A stretch of 29,206 bases of DNA from Pseudomonadota bacterium. GTDB taxonomy: Bacteria > Pseudomonadota > Gammaproteobacteria > Burkholderiales > Burkholderiaceae_B. A model generated the notes under the pieces. It was not told the origin of the DNA. It saw only the letters and a list, made by a program, of their open reading frames with translations, and did not search any database. The DNA lies in the NCBI GenBank assembly GCA_023439305.1, contig JAEXOO010000049.1, positions 1-29,206 on the forward strand, read 5' to 3'. Shown piece by piece: positions 7,209 to 15,901 of this stretch. Every line of letters starts with the position of its first letter. The stretch's first letter is position 1. Made by a program: the position numbers and the translations under genes.

Positions 7209-7670
7209 ATTGTTTTGTTTCCTGAGTGCCAAAGCAAAAAACAAACCCACTTTATGGGCAGACAGGCGGGTATTAATACAGGCCTCGTAACAAACAAGGT
7301 TTTAAACGCTAAAGCCGAACCCGGCCCCTTAGACAGGGAAAAAGGCCCGATCCGGCTGATTCACGAAATTCTATCAGAACCGTCTCGGCTTAGTGTTTCA
7401 CGGCAGACAGGCAAGCGCACGAAATTGTAAGGGCATTCAATTCGATAGTTAGCGAACGTACGATACCTCATTAAACGCCCTTAAACTCCCTTGCCGCGCC
7501 CCTGGTCTTTACCTGGACGGCGTTTTGCCCAAGCTGCCGCCAAGACGGCATAGGCTGCCTTGCCGGCATCCATTGCCACGCCGATTTGCCCGTCGCCTTA
7601 AAATGAAGCAGATCAGGCTGATCGCCTTTGCCCCCGCCCTTCAGATCACTACAAAATCTGGAACAATAAA
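7209..7670. other. Intergenic region, no gene recognised
   Basis: About 460 bases lie between the divergent regulator and dehydratase genes. Only short low-quality frames occur, with no tRNA fold, no long repeat and no clear terminator. It should contain the promoter of the dehydratase gene; I could not pick a convincing -35/-10 pair. Confidence 0.4.
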
Positions 7671-8582
7671 ATGATCCTTCATCTCGACACCCCCCTGATT
7701 TACTCCCATGTGCTCAGCGACCAGCTCGACAAGCACCTGTGGTTGAAAATGGAAGCCCTGCAACCCAGCGGCTCCTTCAAGATCCGAGGCATTGGCCACG
7801 CCTGCCAGCACTATGCCGAACAAGGCAAGACCCGATTCGTCAGTTCTTCGGGCGGCAACGCCGGCATCGCCGTCGCCTACGCCGGGCGACGCCTGAATAT
7901 CCCAACCCTGGTCGTAGTGCCGGAAACGACCAGTGAGCACGCGCGCCGACTGATCCAACGGGAGAATGCAGAGCTGCTGGTCATCGGCAAAAACTGGAAT
8001 GAAGCCAACGAGCATGCACAAGCGCTGCTTCAAGACAGCGACGCCTTCATCCACCCGTTCGACGACCCTTTGCTCTGGGAAGGCCATGCCAGCCTGATCG
8101 CAGAGGTCGCGGCTCAAGGCATACGCCCGGACGCCGTTCTGCTGGCAGTTGGCGGGGGCGGCCTGCTGAGCGGTGTGGCGCAAGGCATGCAGGAACAGGG
8201 GTGGCACGACACGCCCATTATTGCCGTGGAAACCGAGGGCACAGCCTCGCTGGGAGAGTCCATGCGCAAGCGCAGCCACGTCACACTGGACGCGGTTCAT
8301 GGCATCGCCACTTCCTTGGCGGCACGCCGGGTCTGCGATCAGGCCTACGCGCTCAGCCAGACACGACCTGTACAGGCCATCCAGGTCAGTGACGCCCAAG
8401 CGGTCAGCGCCTGCCTGCGTTTTCTGTCCGATCACCGCGTGCTCGTCGAGCCGGCATGCGGCGCAGCAGTGGCCGCCCTGTACCTGGATCACGACGCACT
8501 TGCCTCGTACCAGAACATCCTGGTGGTCGTGTGTGGCGGCTCGACTGCCACTCTGGAGCAGTTGGCGCAGTGGAAAGCATAA
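7671..8582 (+). CDS. PLP-dependent serine/threonine dehydratase-like enzyme
   Basis: The 303-residue protein has fold-type II PLP signatures: SGSFKIRG with Schiff-base lysine K37, the substrate-carboxylate loop SSSGGNAG (58-65), the phosphate-binding loop VGGGGLLSGV near 155-164, and a late VVVCGGST motif. The short length, with no C-terminal ACT domain, and the CGGST ending fit the serine dehydratase (SDS/CHA1) branch rather than biosynthetic IlvA. The likely reaction is deamination of L-serine or L-threonine to pyruvate or 2-oxobutyrate with ammonia release. Serine racemase or a related lyase remains possible. It stands alone and is followed by a strong terminator. Confidence 0.85.
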   Translation: MILHLDTPLIYSHVLSDQLDKHLWLKMEALQPSGSFKIRGIGHACQHYAEQGKTRFVSSSGGNAGIAVAYAGRRLNIPTLVVVPETTSEHARRLIQRENAELLVIGKNWNEANEHAQALLQDSDAFIHPFDDPLLWEGHASLIAEVAAQGIRPDAVLLAVGGGGLLSGVAQGMQEQGWHDTPIIAVETEGTASLGESMRKRSHVTLDAVHGIATSLAARRVCDQAYALSQTRPVQAIQVSDAQAVSACLRFLSDHRVLVEPACGAAVAALYLDHDALASYQNILVVVCGGSTATLEQLAQWKA

Positions 8583-8679
8583 AAATAAACGACGTTAAGA
8601 GAACATAACGACAATTACGCACGAAAGCACTCGCCCAACAACATTACCTCATTAATCTTATTTCGCACGTCAGTTTCAA

Positions 8680-8717
8680 AAAAAGCCGCTTGCTTAATTA
8701 AAAACAAGCGGCTTTTT
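8680..8717. terminator. Bidirectional intrinsic terminator
   Basis: AAAAAGCCGCTTG and CAAGCGGCTTTTT form a 13-bp stem with a 12-base AT loop. T-runs occur on both strands, so it can end both the dehydratase gene and the convergent DUF4105 gene. A very AT-rich tract (8713-8760) follows. Confidence 0.9.
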
Positions 8718-8764
8718 ATTTATTTTTATAATTATAATTTTTATATCTTTATTATTAAAACATG

Positions 8765-8780
8765 TGTTTCACGTGAAACA
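8765..8780. other. parS site 1 (perfect palindrome)
   Basis: TGTTTCACGTGAAACA is a perfect 16-bp palindrome and an exact match to the widely conserved parS consensus bound by chromosomal ParB. It lies between two convergent genes, about 12 kb left of the predicted origin, on the opposite side from parAB. Confidence 0.95.
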
Positions 8781-8792
8781 AATCACTGAAAA

Positions 8793-9791
8793 TCATGGTT
8801 TCACCATAGGTACGTCACGACGTATAAGTGTGGAATAGTCCTCTCCCTCTCGCTGCGACAAAGCGCGGGCGTTGATGTGTCCCAGCTGACGCAATTCATC
8901 CAGCGAATGCCCCTTCGCCAAGGCATCCTGGGCGTACACATATTCAGGCAGGTATCCCGAAGCCAGAATACGCCAGTCCCAAGCCAGGCCATTTACGATG
9001 CGGGTCACCATGTCGTACACAATCGTCGTGCAGTTGGCGGTCAAGGTGTTGTAGAAGCGAGGATGCTCGCGCAAGACATTGCCTTGCTGCACATACGACA
9101 TGAACAGGGCTTTCATGGCCGGTTTAGGCATGTTGACGCTGTACAGATACACGTCTTCCCCCCGAGCGTTGCTGCGAGTCCGGATGATGTCGCTTTCCTG
9201 TGCCGCTATCAATGTCATTTCAAACTGCTTGAAGAATCCGCCGATCGCCGAGAACTGTTCATTTTTTTCTTTCCGGATTTCAACCGAGAACACGACATGG
9301 CGTCCGTCCTCAAAGCCAAAAGACACCAAAGTGTGGGCAATCGCCGGCCCCATCCAATAGGACAGGAACATGTCCACCGACCTTAACTGCCCAAGATCAT
9401 ACTGATAGGTCTGCCAACGCTCGTCAAAGTCCGTCTCGGTGCGCCAGACGAAGTCGCGTACATTATGCAAGGTGACCATGTCGCCTTGCGCCTGACCGTA
9501 ACTGACCCTATCCACATCCGCCGCCCATGGCCTGTCATTGCTTGGCACAATGGTCTGCCACCACGCCACCAGCACCGCCAAACTCAGCGCCAAGGGCAGG
9601 GCCGGCCAAGGTGATCCACGCGCTACCCCGTACAGGGCGGCTACCGCCGCCGCCCCCAGAGCGCCCATCATCAAAAGCCGCCAGGGTCCGCTGGATGCCT
9701 GAAAATACAAGGCCAGCAAGCCCCAGGCGCTCACACCAACCACCAGCACCATCAACAACAGCTTGAGCAAGACATACCACGCCATCTTCAT
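8793..9791 (-). CDS. DUF4105 (Lnb N-terminal) membrane protein
   Basis: Start ATG 9791 (MKMAWYVLL) is chosen because AGGAG lies 5-6 bases upstream; a longer frame to 9869 reads through a promoter-like region. The 332-residue product has three hydrophobic helices in the first 100 residues (about 4-26, 35-53 and 58-78). A soluble DUF4105 domain follows, probably periplasmic, with VDRVSYGQAQ, VTLHNVRDF, HTLVSFGFEDGRHVVFSVEIRKE and, later, TANCTTIVYDM, whose Cys/Thr pair is the conserved feature of the family. Related proteins are sometimes annotated as peptidase-like or lacto-N-biosidase N-terminal domains, but the biochemical role is not established. It is separated from psd by a terminator. 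Confidence 0.85.
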   Translation of the reverse strand: MKMAWYVLLKLLLMVLVVGVSAWGLLALYFQASSGPWRLLMMGALGAAAVAALYGVARGSPWPALPLALSLAVLVAWWQTIVPSNDRPWAADVDRVSYGQAQGDMVTLHNVRDFVWRTETDFDERWQTYQYDLGQLRSVDMFLSYWMGPAIAHTLVSFGFEDGRHVVFSVEIRKEKNEQFSAIGGFFKQFEMTLIAAQESDIIRTRSNARGEDVYLYSVNMPKPAMKALFMSYVQQGNVLREHPRFYNTLTANCTTIVYDMVTRIVNGLAWDWRILASGYLPEYVYAQDALAKGHSLDELRQLGHINARALSQREGEDYSTLIRRDVPMVKP

Positions 9792-9857
9792 ACACGCTCC
9801 TGAATAGTTCGCTACAAGCATAGTGCCTGCCGGCCAAAAAACGACAGGCGAAAAAAA

Positions 9858-9881
9858 ACCTGTGTCCAATTGAACACAGGT
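9858..9881 (-). terminator. Intrinsic terminator after psd
   Basis: Arms ACCTGTGT and ACACAGGT enclose an 8-base loop. The minus strand continues with eight T residues. Confidence 0.9.
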
Positions 9882-9904
9882 CTGTAGGACATCCAGAAAC
9901 AGGA

Positions 9905-10753
9905 TCAGTCCAGATATCCCATGGCCTGCCCTTGCCGAATTGTGCCTTGCGCCTGCCAGGATGGATCGAACCGATAACCGCTGTCGCGCGGAAACAGCAG
10001 AACCACGGTGGATCCCAACAGGAACCGGCCCATTTCCTCGCCTTTAGCCAGCGCAATCGTCTGATTGTCGTAACGCCATTCACGCACTTGGCCATTGCGC
10101 GGCGGATTCACGATTCCATGCCAGACCGTCGCCATGCTGCCCACGACGGTGGCGCCCACCAGAACAAGAGCGAAAGGGCCCCGGTCCGAGTCGAACAGGC
10201 AGACCACGCGCTCGTTGCGCGCAAACAGCCCCGGCACGCCGCGGGCAGTGGTCGGATTGACGGAAAACAAGTCGCCGGGAACGTGGATCATGCGCGTAAG
10301 CTGCCCGTCGCAGGGCATGTGCACACGATGATAATCACGCGGACTCAAATACAAAGTGGCAAACAGCCCATCTTGATAGTGAGCGGCCAGTTCGGCATCG
10401 CCGCCTAAAAGCGCTGTTGTCGAATAGCTGTGGCCCTTGGCCTGGAACACCTCGGCCCCATGAATAGGCCCCAACTGGCTGATGGCGCCATCGACTGGAC
10501 TGACCAATGCGCTGTCGGCAAGCGGCCGTACGCCAGGCCGCAGGGCTCGGCCAAAAAACTCATTGAAAGTCGCATAGCTGGCGGGATCCGAATTCTCGGC
10601 CTCGCTCATATCGACCTGGTAGCGTTGTATGAAACGCTCGATGGCCCAGGTGGTCCGCCCCCCCAAGGGCTTGGATGCCAGCCCGCCCAGGAACTCGGTC
10701 AAGGCCTGCTTGGGAAGAAGGTACTGCGGCAGTACGGCAAAACGGGAATGCAT
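9905..10753 (-). CDS. psd: Phosphatidylserine decarboxylase proenzyme
   Basis: The 282-residue protein matches bacterial membrane-associated Psd in length. It makes phosphatidylethanolamine by decarboxylating phosphatidylserine. Visible motifs are TFNEFFGR near 62, PVDG with catalytic D88, SPRDYHRVHMP with H145, and the self-cleavage motif LGST at 246-249, where S248 becomes the pyruvoyl cofactor. Cleavage would give a beta chain of about 247 residues and a small alpha chain of about 35. It lies 84 bases downstream of the globin-GGDEF gene without an obvious terminator between them, so co-transcription is possible. It is followed by a strong terminator. Confidence 0.95.
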   Translation of the reverse strand: MHSRFAVLPQYLLPKQALTEFLGGLASKPLGGRTTWAIERFIQRYQVDMSEAENSDPASYATFNEFFGRALRPGVRPLADSALVSPVDGAISQLGPIHGAEVFQAKGHSYSTTALLGGDAELAAHYQDGLFATLYLSPRDYHRVHMPCDGQLTRMIHVPGDLFSVNPTTARGVPGLFARNERVVCLFDSDRGPFALVLVGATVVGSMATVWHGIVNPPRNGQVREWRYDNQTIALAKGEEMGRFLLGSTVVLLFPRDSGYRFDPSWQAQGTIRQGQAMGYLD

Positions 10754-10837
10754 AGAATCAGCTCACAAGAATACGCCCTTGTAGCACAGGTTGGCGCCAT
10801 ACAGCATAAAAGCCGTTGAAATGGCGCTTCAAGGCGC

Positions 10838-12205
10838 TTAGATGAATACGACCCGATCGCGCCCTTCTTCCTTGGCCTGATACAGGGCGCGGTCCACCCG
10901 GCGCAAGGTGCGCTCGTAATCAGGATGGCCGTCATACAATGCAATGCCCACACTGGCCGTAATATTCAATGTCTGCCCATCCAGAACCCGGAAGGTTTCG
11001 GCATGAATACGCAGACGTAGATTGCGCGCCGCGCGCATGGCGCCCTCGGCATCTACATCAACCAGCAATATCAAGAATTCTTCGCCCCCCAGCCTGAACA
11101 CATAATCGCCCGCACGGGCGCTGTTGCTGAGCAGTTCGGCAAACTGCTGCAAAACCCGATCGCCGGCATCGTGCCCATAGGTGTCGTTGACGCGTTTGAA
11201 GTAATCGATGTCCACGCCCAGCAATGCAAAGCGCGAGCCGCGCTGCTGGGCATAGCTCACCTCACGGCTCAGCACGACCGGCAGATACTTGCGGCTGAGC
11301 AGACGGGTCAGCACATCCCGCCCTGACTCCAGTTCGTTTTGCTGCTCGAACAAGCGCTCCAGATGCAAGCCGATCGCCCGCGAGCGATCGCGCAACTCAT
11401 GCAGTTGCCGAATCTGCCCCGCCTGATCATTCTGGTCAAACGCAGGCACCACTTCGGTATCGATCAGACGCATCAGGTTGAGGATTTCCCGGCTTTCCAC
11501 CGTTCCTTGAAAGGCGTGCGACCCCTTGTGCTTGAACCAGATGCCAAAATCCGAATCGCCGATGCGGGGCAGGGGAGAGCCATTGCCATTGACGGCCATG
11601 GCGAACATGAACTGATTTTCCCAGTCCAGCAGCGCGGCGCGCTGCCGCCCCCGTTCGGCGGCGGCATTCTGCACAATGGCAAACAGGCGATAGGACTCTT
11701 CGGCCCGCGACTTACGTTCGCGGGAATTGGCATAGGCATGGCTCATGATTTCCATGGCCAGGTCAATAAAGTCCTGCACATAGTTGTAGCAGTCCCAGGC
11801 CTGTTCCCGGCTGATGTCCGGCATCTCGAACAGGTAGCGGGCATAGCGTCCCTTGAGCAGGCGCGCTCCGCGCAGCACCAAATACACAGGCACGCCCACG
11901 CGGGCATGTACCTCTCCCACTTGATTCTGCAGCTTCACTTGCTCGGTCATGTCGCTGTTCACATCGACCGAGAAGAGCTGCACCAGCCAGTTGCGCAAAG
12001 ACCGATGCAAACGGGTCTGCACCTGATCATGAGACAGGTACACCTGAGCAGCGGGGTGCGTCAGCATGTGGGTGTAAAAATGGGTGGCCAGCTCATCCTG
12101 ATGATCCAGGGTAATGGCCAGCACCTGGGCACGAACGGCCAGTGGCACCTGCTGCAGCAAGGCATGCCAGTCCTGGGCGGATTCGTCGATATTCGGTTGC
12201 GGCAT
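10838..12205 (-). CDS. Globin-coupled oxygen-sensing diguanylate cyclase
   Basis: The 455-residue protein has three parts. An N-terminal sensor globin (about 15-165) carries GEVHARVGVP with proximal haem ligand H100 and distal Y44. A linker of about 130 residues follows. The GGDEF domain (about 295-455) has DIDYFKRVNDTYGHDAGD, active motif GGEEF at 373-377 and inhibitory-site RAGD at 364-367, five residues before it. It should make cyclic di-GMP from GTP in response to oxygen binding at haem, with product feedback. This is the layout of E. coli DosC and Bordetella BpeGReg, which control biofilm formation. All key residues are present. It diverges from the urease operon across a 290-base region. 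Confidence 0.93.
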   Translation of the reverse strand: MPQPNIDESAQDWHALLQQVPLAVRAQVLAITLDHQDELATHFYTHMLTHPAAQVYLSHDQVQTRLHRSLRNWLVQLFSVDVNSDMTEQVKLQNQVGEVHARVGVPVYLVLRGARLLKGRYARYLFEMPDISREQAWDCYNYVQDFIDLAMEIMSHAYANSRERKSRAEESYRLFAIVQNAAAERGRQRAALLDWENQFMFAMAVNGNGSPLPRIGDSDFGIWFKHKGSHAFQGTVESREILNLMRLIDTEVVPAFDQNDQAGQIRQLHELRDRSRAIGLHLERLFEQQNELESGRDVLTRLLSRKYLPVVLSREVSYAQQRGSRFALLGVDIDYFKRVNDTYGHDAGDRVLQQFAELLSNSARAGDYVFRLGGEEFLILLVDVDAEGAMRAARNLRLRIHAETFRVLDGQTLNITASVGIALYDGHPDYERTLRRVDRALYQAKEEGRDRVVFI

Positions 12206-12495
12206 GAAATACGAGAAGAGGGTAGCGAGGCGATGCTTGAGGACTCAAAAGCCTTGACCGCAATTGTTACATGACAGGAGATTTTGCGCTATTTTTTATA
12301 GCGATCCCGCTGTTTCGGCAAAGTTTTCTGAATTCCTATAGTATATAGAGAAGCATATATCAGACATACAAAGTCTTGATACATTCTACGTGGCAAAAGA
12401 CCAAAAAACAGATCAAAAAAGCGTAGAATCCATGCTCTCTCTTAACGGTTTATCTCAAATAAACCAATAACCTAGATTCATTCGCGGCATATTTC
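12206..12495. promoter_or_regulatory. Divergent promoter region, cyclase gene / urease operon
   Basis: This AT-rich 290-base gap must hold promoters for both directions. A 6-bp hairpin CGCTAT/ATAGCG with a T5 loop (12287-12303) and TAGAAT (12424-12429) are visible, but I cannot assign a convincing -35/-10 pair or a known operator (NtrC, NAC, Fur or NikR). No gene is seen. Confidence 0.4.
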
Positions 12496-13350
12496 ATGAC
12501 CGAGGTCTACAGTCAGTGGCACGCCAAGCTGACGCTTGGCTTCTCTTTGCAGAATGGTACCCGTTCTGTCCTGTCCACACGCGTACACGAAGGGCCCCTG
12601 CTCATCCAGCGGGCTCTCTACCCCGAAGGTCCTGAAATCTGCCACGTCGCGATCCTGCATCCACCCTCCGGCATCGCCGGCGGCGACATGCTGGATATCC
12701 AGGTCCGCCTGGCCGAGCAGACCCGCGCCACCATCACCACGCCCGGCGCGACCCGCTGGTACAAGTCCAACGGGCGGCACGCCGCCCAGAACGTGCTCAT
12801 CCAGGTCGGAGCGGGTGCCCAGCTGGACTGGCTGCCTTGCGAAAACATCTACTTCGAGCAGGTGGACGCTGCCGCACGCAACCGGATCGAGCTACATCCG
12901 GACAGCGCTGCCATAGGCTGGGAAATCTCCCAGCTGGGATCTGTGCGCACGCCAGGGCACTGGCTGGACGGGCGCGTCATCATGGACTCGCAGCTGTACA
13001 TCGGTTCGGATCTGATCTGGGTGGACGCAGGCGATCTGACCGCAGACGACGCGCTGCGCCAAGGAATCTGCGGACTGGACGGACTGCCTGTCCATGCCAC
13101 GCTCTGGGCCTACGGCACGATGCTGGAATCGGCCGAGCTCGACGCGCTGAACGGACTCCTGGTCTGGAGTTCCGAGCTGCGCGGCGGCCTGACCGTAATG
13201 CCGCAGGACGGCGACAAGGCGCTGTATCTCCTGCGCGTCATCGGCTTGCACGCAGAAGACGTGCGCGGCCTGCTGGTTCAGGCATGGCAGCATCTACGTC
13301 CGCGCCTGTTGCGAACGAATCCTCAACCGTTGAGACTATGGACCACATAA
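12496..13350 (+). CDS. ureD: Urease accessory protein UreD
   Basis: The 284-residue protein is the scaffold that binds apo-urease first and with UreF and UreG forms the nickel-loading complex. Visible family text includes HPPSGIAGGDMLDI (about 54-67), TTPGATRWYKS (about 81-91), LDWLPCENIYF (about 109-119) and the conserved central WEISQLG stretch. It is the first gene of a ureDABCEFG operon, the order found in Bordetella and many other proteobacteria. The ATG at 12496 has only a weak ribosome site, perhaps to limit production. It is followed by a 155-base gap before ureA, longer than any other gap in the operon. Confidence 0.96.
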   Translation: MTEVYSQWHAKLTLGFSLQNGTRSVLSTRVHEGPLLIQRALYPEGPEICHVAILHPPSGIAGGDMLDIQVRLAEQTRATITTPGATRWYKSNGRHAAQNVLIQVGAGAQLDWLPCENIYFEQVDAAARNRIELHPDSAAIGWEISQLGSVRTPGHWLDGRVIMDSQLYIGSDLIWVDAGDLTADDALRQGICGLDGLPVHATLWAYGTMLESAELDALNGLLVWSSELRGGLTVMPQDGDKALYLLRVIGLHAEDVRGLLVQAWQHLRPRLLRTNPQPLRLWTT

Positions 13351-13505
13351 GCCTTTCTGGTTTCGCCTAGCTACGCTGGCAGACAAACGCAGGTCGCACA
13401 GGCCTGCGCATCGTGTGTTGTAACACCTTTGTTGGGCTGGTCGCCCGCCTGGCTTGCCAGGGGACGAACCGAGTCCGTCACCTATTTGTAAATGGAAGTA
13501 ACGCC

Positions 13506-13808
13506 ATGGAATTGACACCGCGCGAGAAGGACAAACTGCTGATTTTCACCGCGGCCCTGGTCGCCGAGCGACGGCGCGCCCGAGGCTTGAAGCTCAACTA
13601 TCCAGAATCGGTCGCCCTGATCACCGCCGCCATCATGGAAGGCGCGCGCGACGGCATGACAGTCGCCGAACTGATGAGCGCCGGCGCCAAGGTGCTGACT
13701 CGCGACGAAGTCATGGAAGGCGTGCCCGAGATGATTCCCGACATCCAGGTGGAAGCCACCTTCCCGGATGGCACCAAGCTGGTCACCGTCCACCATCCCA
13801 TCGTCTAA
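13506..13808 (+). CDS. ureA: Urease gamma subunit
   Basis: The start at 13506 (MELTPREKDKLLIF) matches the family start and has GGAAG 7 bases upstream; the open frame extends further left but does not look like UreA. The 100 residues contain RRARGLKLNYPESVALI, EGARDG and the MIPDIQVEATFPDGTKLVTVHHPI ending typical of the gamma subunit. With UreB and UreC it forms the (alpha beta gamma)3 enzyme that hydrolyses urea to ammonia and carbamate in the cytoplasm. It is a separate gene, as in most bacteria, not fused to UreB as in Helicobacter. Confidence 0.97.
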   Translation: MELTPREKDKLLIFTAALVAERRRARGLKLNYPESVALITAAIMEGARDGMTVAELMSAGAKVLTRDEVMEGVPEMIPDIQVEATFPDGTKLVTVHHPIV

Positions 13809-13876
13809 CGCCATGCAGGGCTATGCGGCGGCCGCGACGGCGGCCCGCCTATCCGCCCCCTTTATCAGGACACACT

Positions 13877-14182
13877 ATGATTCCAGGTGAAATTATTGCC
13901 GAAGATGGCCAGATCGAACTGAACGCGGGCCGGCAGACACTCAGCATCGCCGTCTTCAACGAAGGCGACCGCCCGATACAGGTCGGCTCCCACTATCACT
14001 TTGCCGAGGTCAACAATGCGCTGAGCTTCGATCGCGAGCAGGCGCGCGGCTATCGGCTGAACATTCCCGCCGGCAACGCCCTGCGCTTCGAGCCAGGCCA
14101 GCGCCGCACCATCGAACTGGTCGCCTTGGACGGCGACCGCCAGGTTTACGGTTTCCAAGGCTTAGTAATGGGGTCTCTCTAA
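13877..14182 (+). CDS. ureB: Urease beta subunit
   Basis: The start at 13877 (MIPGEIIAEDGQIELN) is the universal UreB start; the frame runs back to 13823 without UreB-like sequence. AGGA precedes it at about 10 bases. The 101 residues carry VGSHYHFAEVNNAL with the conserved His pair, GYRLNIPAGNALRFEPGQ and the VYGFQG ending. It lies 68 bases after ureA and only one base before ureC. Confidence 0.97.
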   Translation: MIPGEIIAEDGQIELNAGRQTLSIAVFNEGDRPIQVGSHYHFAEVNNALSFDREQARGYRLNIPAGNALRFEPGQRRTIELVALDGDRQVYGFQGLVMGSL

Positions 14183-14183
14183 A

Positions 14184-15899
14184 ATGGCATTTATTTCTCG
14201 CAAGGCCTACACCGAAATCTACGGCCCCACCTCGGTCAACGGCGTGGGCGACCGCGTCCGCCTGGCTGACACCCAACTGCTGGCCGAAGTGGAACGCGAT
14301 TTCACCATCTTCGGTGAAGAAGTGAAGTTCGGCGGCGGCAAAGTGATTCGCGACGGCATGGGCCAAAGCCAGCGCATGAGCGCGGACTGTGCCGATACCG
14401 TCATCACCAACGCGCTGATCATCGACGCCATCACCGGCATCGTGAAAGCCGACATCGGCATCAAGAACGGATTCATCTCGGGCATCGGCAAGGCCGGCAA
14501 CCCGGACATCCAGCCCGGGGTAACCATCATCATTGGCGCCTCCACCGAAATCATCGCCGGTGAAGGCATGATCATCACTGCCGGCGCCATCGACACCCAC
14601 ATCCACTACATCTGCCCCCAGCAGGTCGAGGAAGCCCTGGCCACCGGCACTACCACGCTGATCGGTGGGGGCACGGGTCCAGCCACCGGCAGCCTGGCCA
14701 CCACCAGCACCTCGGGGCCCTGGCACCTGGCCGCCATGATGCAGGCGACCGACGCCTTTCCGATCAATATCGGCCTGTTCGGCAAGGGCAGCTCCAGTTC
14801 GTACGATGCTGTCATCGAACAAGTACGCGCCGGCGCCATGGGCCTGAAGATCCACGAAGACTGGGCCAGCACGCCAGCGGCCATCGACAATTGTCTGACC
14901 GTGGCTGACGACACCGACGTGCAAGTTGCCATCCACAGCGACACCCTGAACGAATCCGGATTCGTGGAAGACACCTTCGGCGCCTTCAAGGGCCGCACCA
15001 TCCACTCCTTCCACACCGAAGGGGCGGGAGGCGGCCACGCGCCCGACATCATCCGCGCCGCCGGCATGGCCAACGTGCTGCCTGCCTCCACCAACCCTAC
15101 CATGCCGTTCACACGCAATACCATCGACGAACACCTGGACATGGTGATGGTCTGCCACCACCTGGATCCGTCCATTGCTGAAGACTTGGCCTTTGCCGAA
15201 AGCCGTATCCGCAAGGAAACCATCGCTGCCGAAGACGTGCTGCACGACCTGGGCGCTTTCTCGGTCATGAGTTCGGACTCACAAGCCATGGGTCGCGTAG
15301 GCGAAGTCGTGATGCGCACCTGGCAAACGGCCGACAAAATGAAGCTGCAGCGCGGAGCGCTGGAGGGCGACAGTGCACGTTCGGATAACGAACGCATCAA
15401 GCGCTACATTGCCAAGTACACCATCAATCCCGCCCTGGCTCACGGCGTCGGCCACCTCATCGGTTCGATTGAAGTGGGCAAGCTGGCCGACATCGTGCTC
15501 TGGAAACCGGCCTTCTTCGGCGTGAAGGTCAATATGGTGCTCAAGAGCGGCATGGCTGTGGCGGCCTCCATGGGTGATCCTGGCGCATCGATCTCCACCC
15601 CGCAGCCTGTGTACATCCGGCCCATGTGGGGCGCCCATGGCAAGGCCCTGCGCACATCAGTCCTGTTCGTCTCCAAAGCCGGCATGGACAATCCCGCCCT
15701 GCACGCTCTAGGATTGAACAAGCGCCTGGAGGCCGTGGTCGGCTGCCGCAGCATCAGCAAGCACCAGATGGTGCGCAACAACTGGCTGCCCAACATCACG
15801 GTGGATCCGCAAACCTACCAGGTCTACGCCGACGGCCACCTTCTGCACTGCGATCCCGTCGATATCCTGCCCATGGCACAACGTTACTTCCTGTTCTAG
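14184..15899 (+). CDS. ureC: Urease alpha (catalytic) subunit
   Basis: At 571 residues it has standard length and every active-site residue. These are the nickel ligands H139 and H141 (DTHIHYICPQQ), carbamylated K222 (GLKIHEDW), H251 (AIHSDT), H277 (SFHTEGAGGGH) and D365 (SSDSQAMG), with the mobile-flap cysteine and catalytic histidine C324-H325. The enzyme hydrolyses urea with a bi-nickel centre. It starts one base after ureB and ends two bases before ureE. A long minus-strand frame inside it is a codon-usage shadow. Confidence 0.99.
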   Translation: MAFISRKAYTEIYGPTSVNGVGDRVRLADTQLLAEVERDFTIFGEEVKFGGGKVIRDGMGQSQRMSADCADTVITNALIIDAITGIVKADIGIKNGFISGIGKAGNPDIQPGVTIIIGASTEIIAGEGMIITAGAIDTHIHYICPQQVEEALATGTTTLIGGGTGPATGSLATTSTSGPWHLAAMMQATDAFPINIGLFGKGSSSSYDAVIEQVRAGAMGLKIHEDWASTPAAIDNCLTVADDTDVQVAIHSDTLNESGFVEDTFGAFKGRTIHSFHTEGAGGGHAPDIIRAAGMANVLPASTNPTMPFTRNTIDEHLDMVMVCHHLDPSIAEDLAFAESRIRKETIAAEDVLHDLGAFSVMSSDSQAMGRVGEVVMRTWQTADKMKLQRGALEGDSARSDNERIKRYIAKYTINPALAHGVGHLIGSIEVGKLADIVLWKPAFFGVKVNMVLKSGMAVAASMGDPGASISTPQPVYIRPMWGAHGKALRTSVLFVSKAGMDNPALHALGLNKRLEAVVGCRSISKHQMVRNNWLPNITVDPQTYQVYADGHLLHCDPVDILPMAQRYFLF

Positions 15900-15901
15900 T
15901 C

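Noticed and set aside
7215..7430. 71-codon frame in the regulator-dehydratase gap
   Set aside because: Non-ATG start, no ribosome site, no family resemblance.
12287..12303. CGCTAT-TTTTT-ATAGCG hairpin as a terminator
   Set aside because: It lies upstream of both divergent genes, and the stem is short with no T-run after it.
13448..13461. CCTGGC-TT-GCCAGG hairpin between ureD and ureA as a terminator
   Set aside because: Two-base loop and no T-run; it may affect mRNA processing but is not an intrinsic terminator.
14010..15245. 411-codon minus-strand frame opposite ureB/ureC
   Set aside because: It is antisense to a fully conserved ureC and reads as low-complexity DGAG/VDGG text typical of a GC-rich codon shadow.
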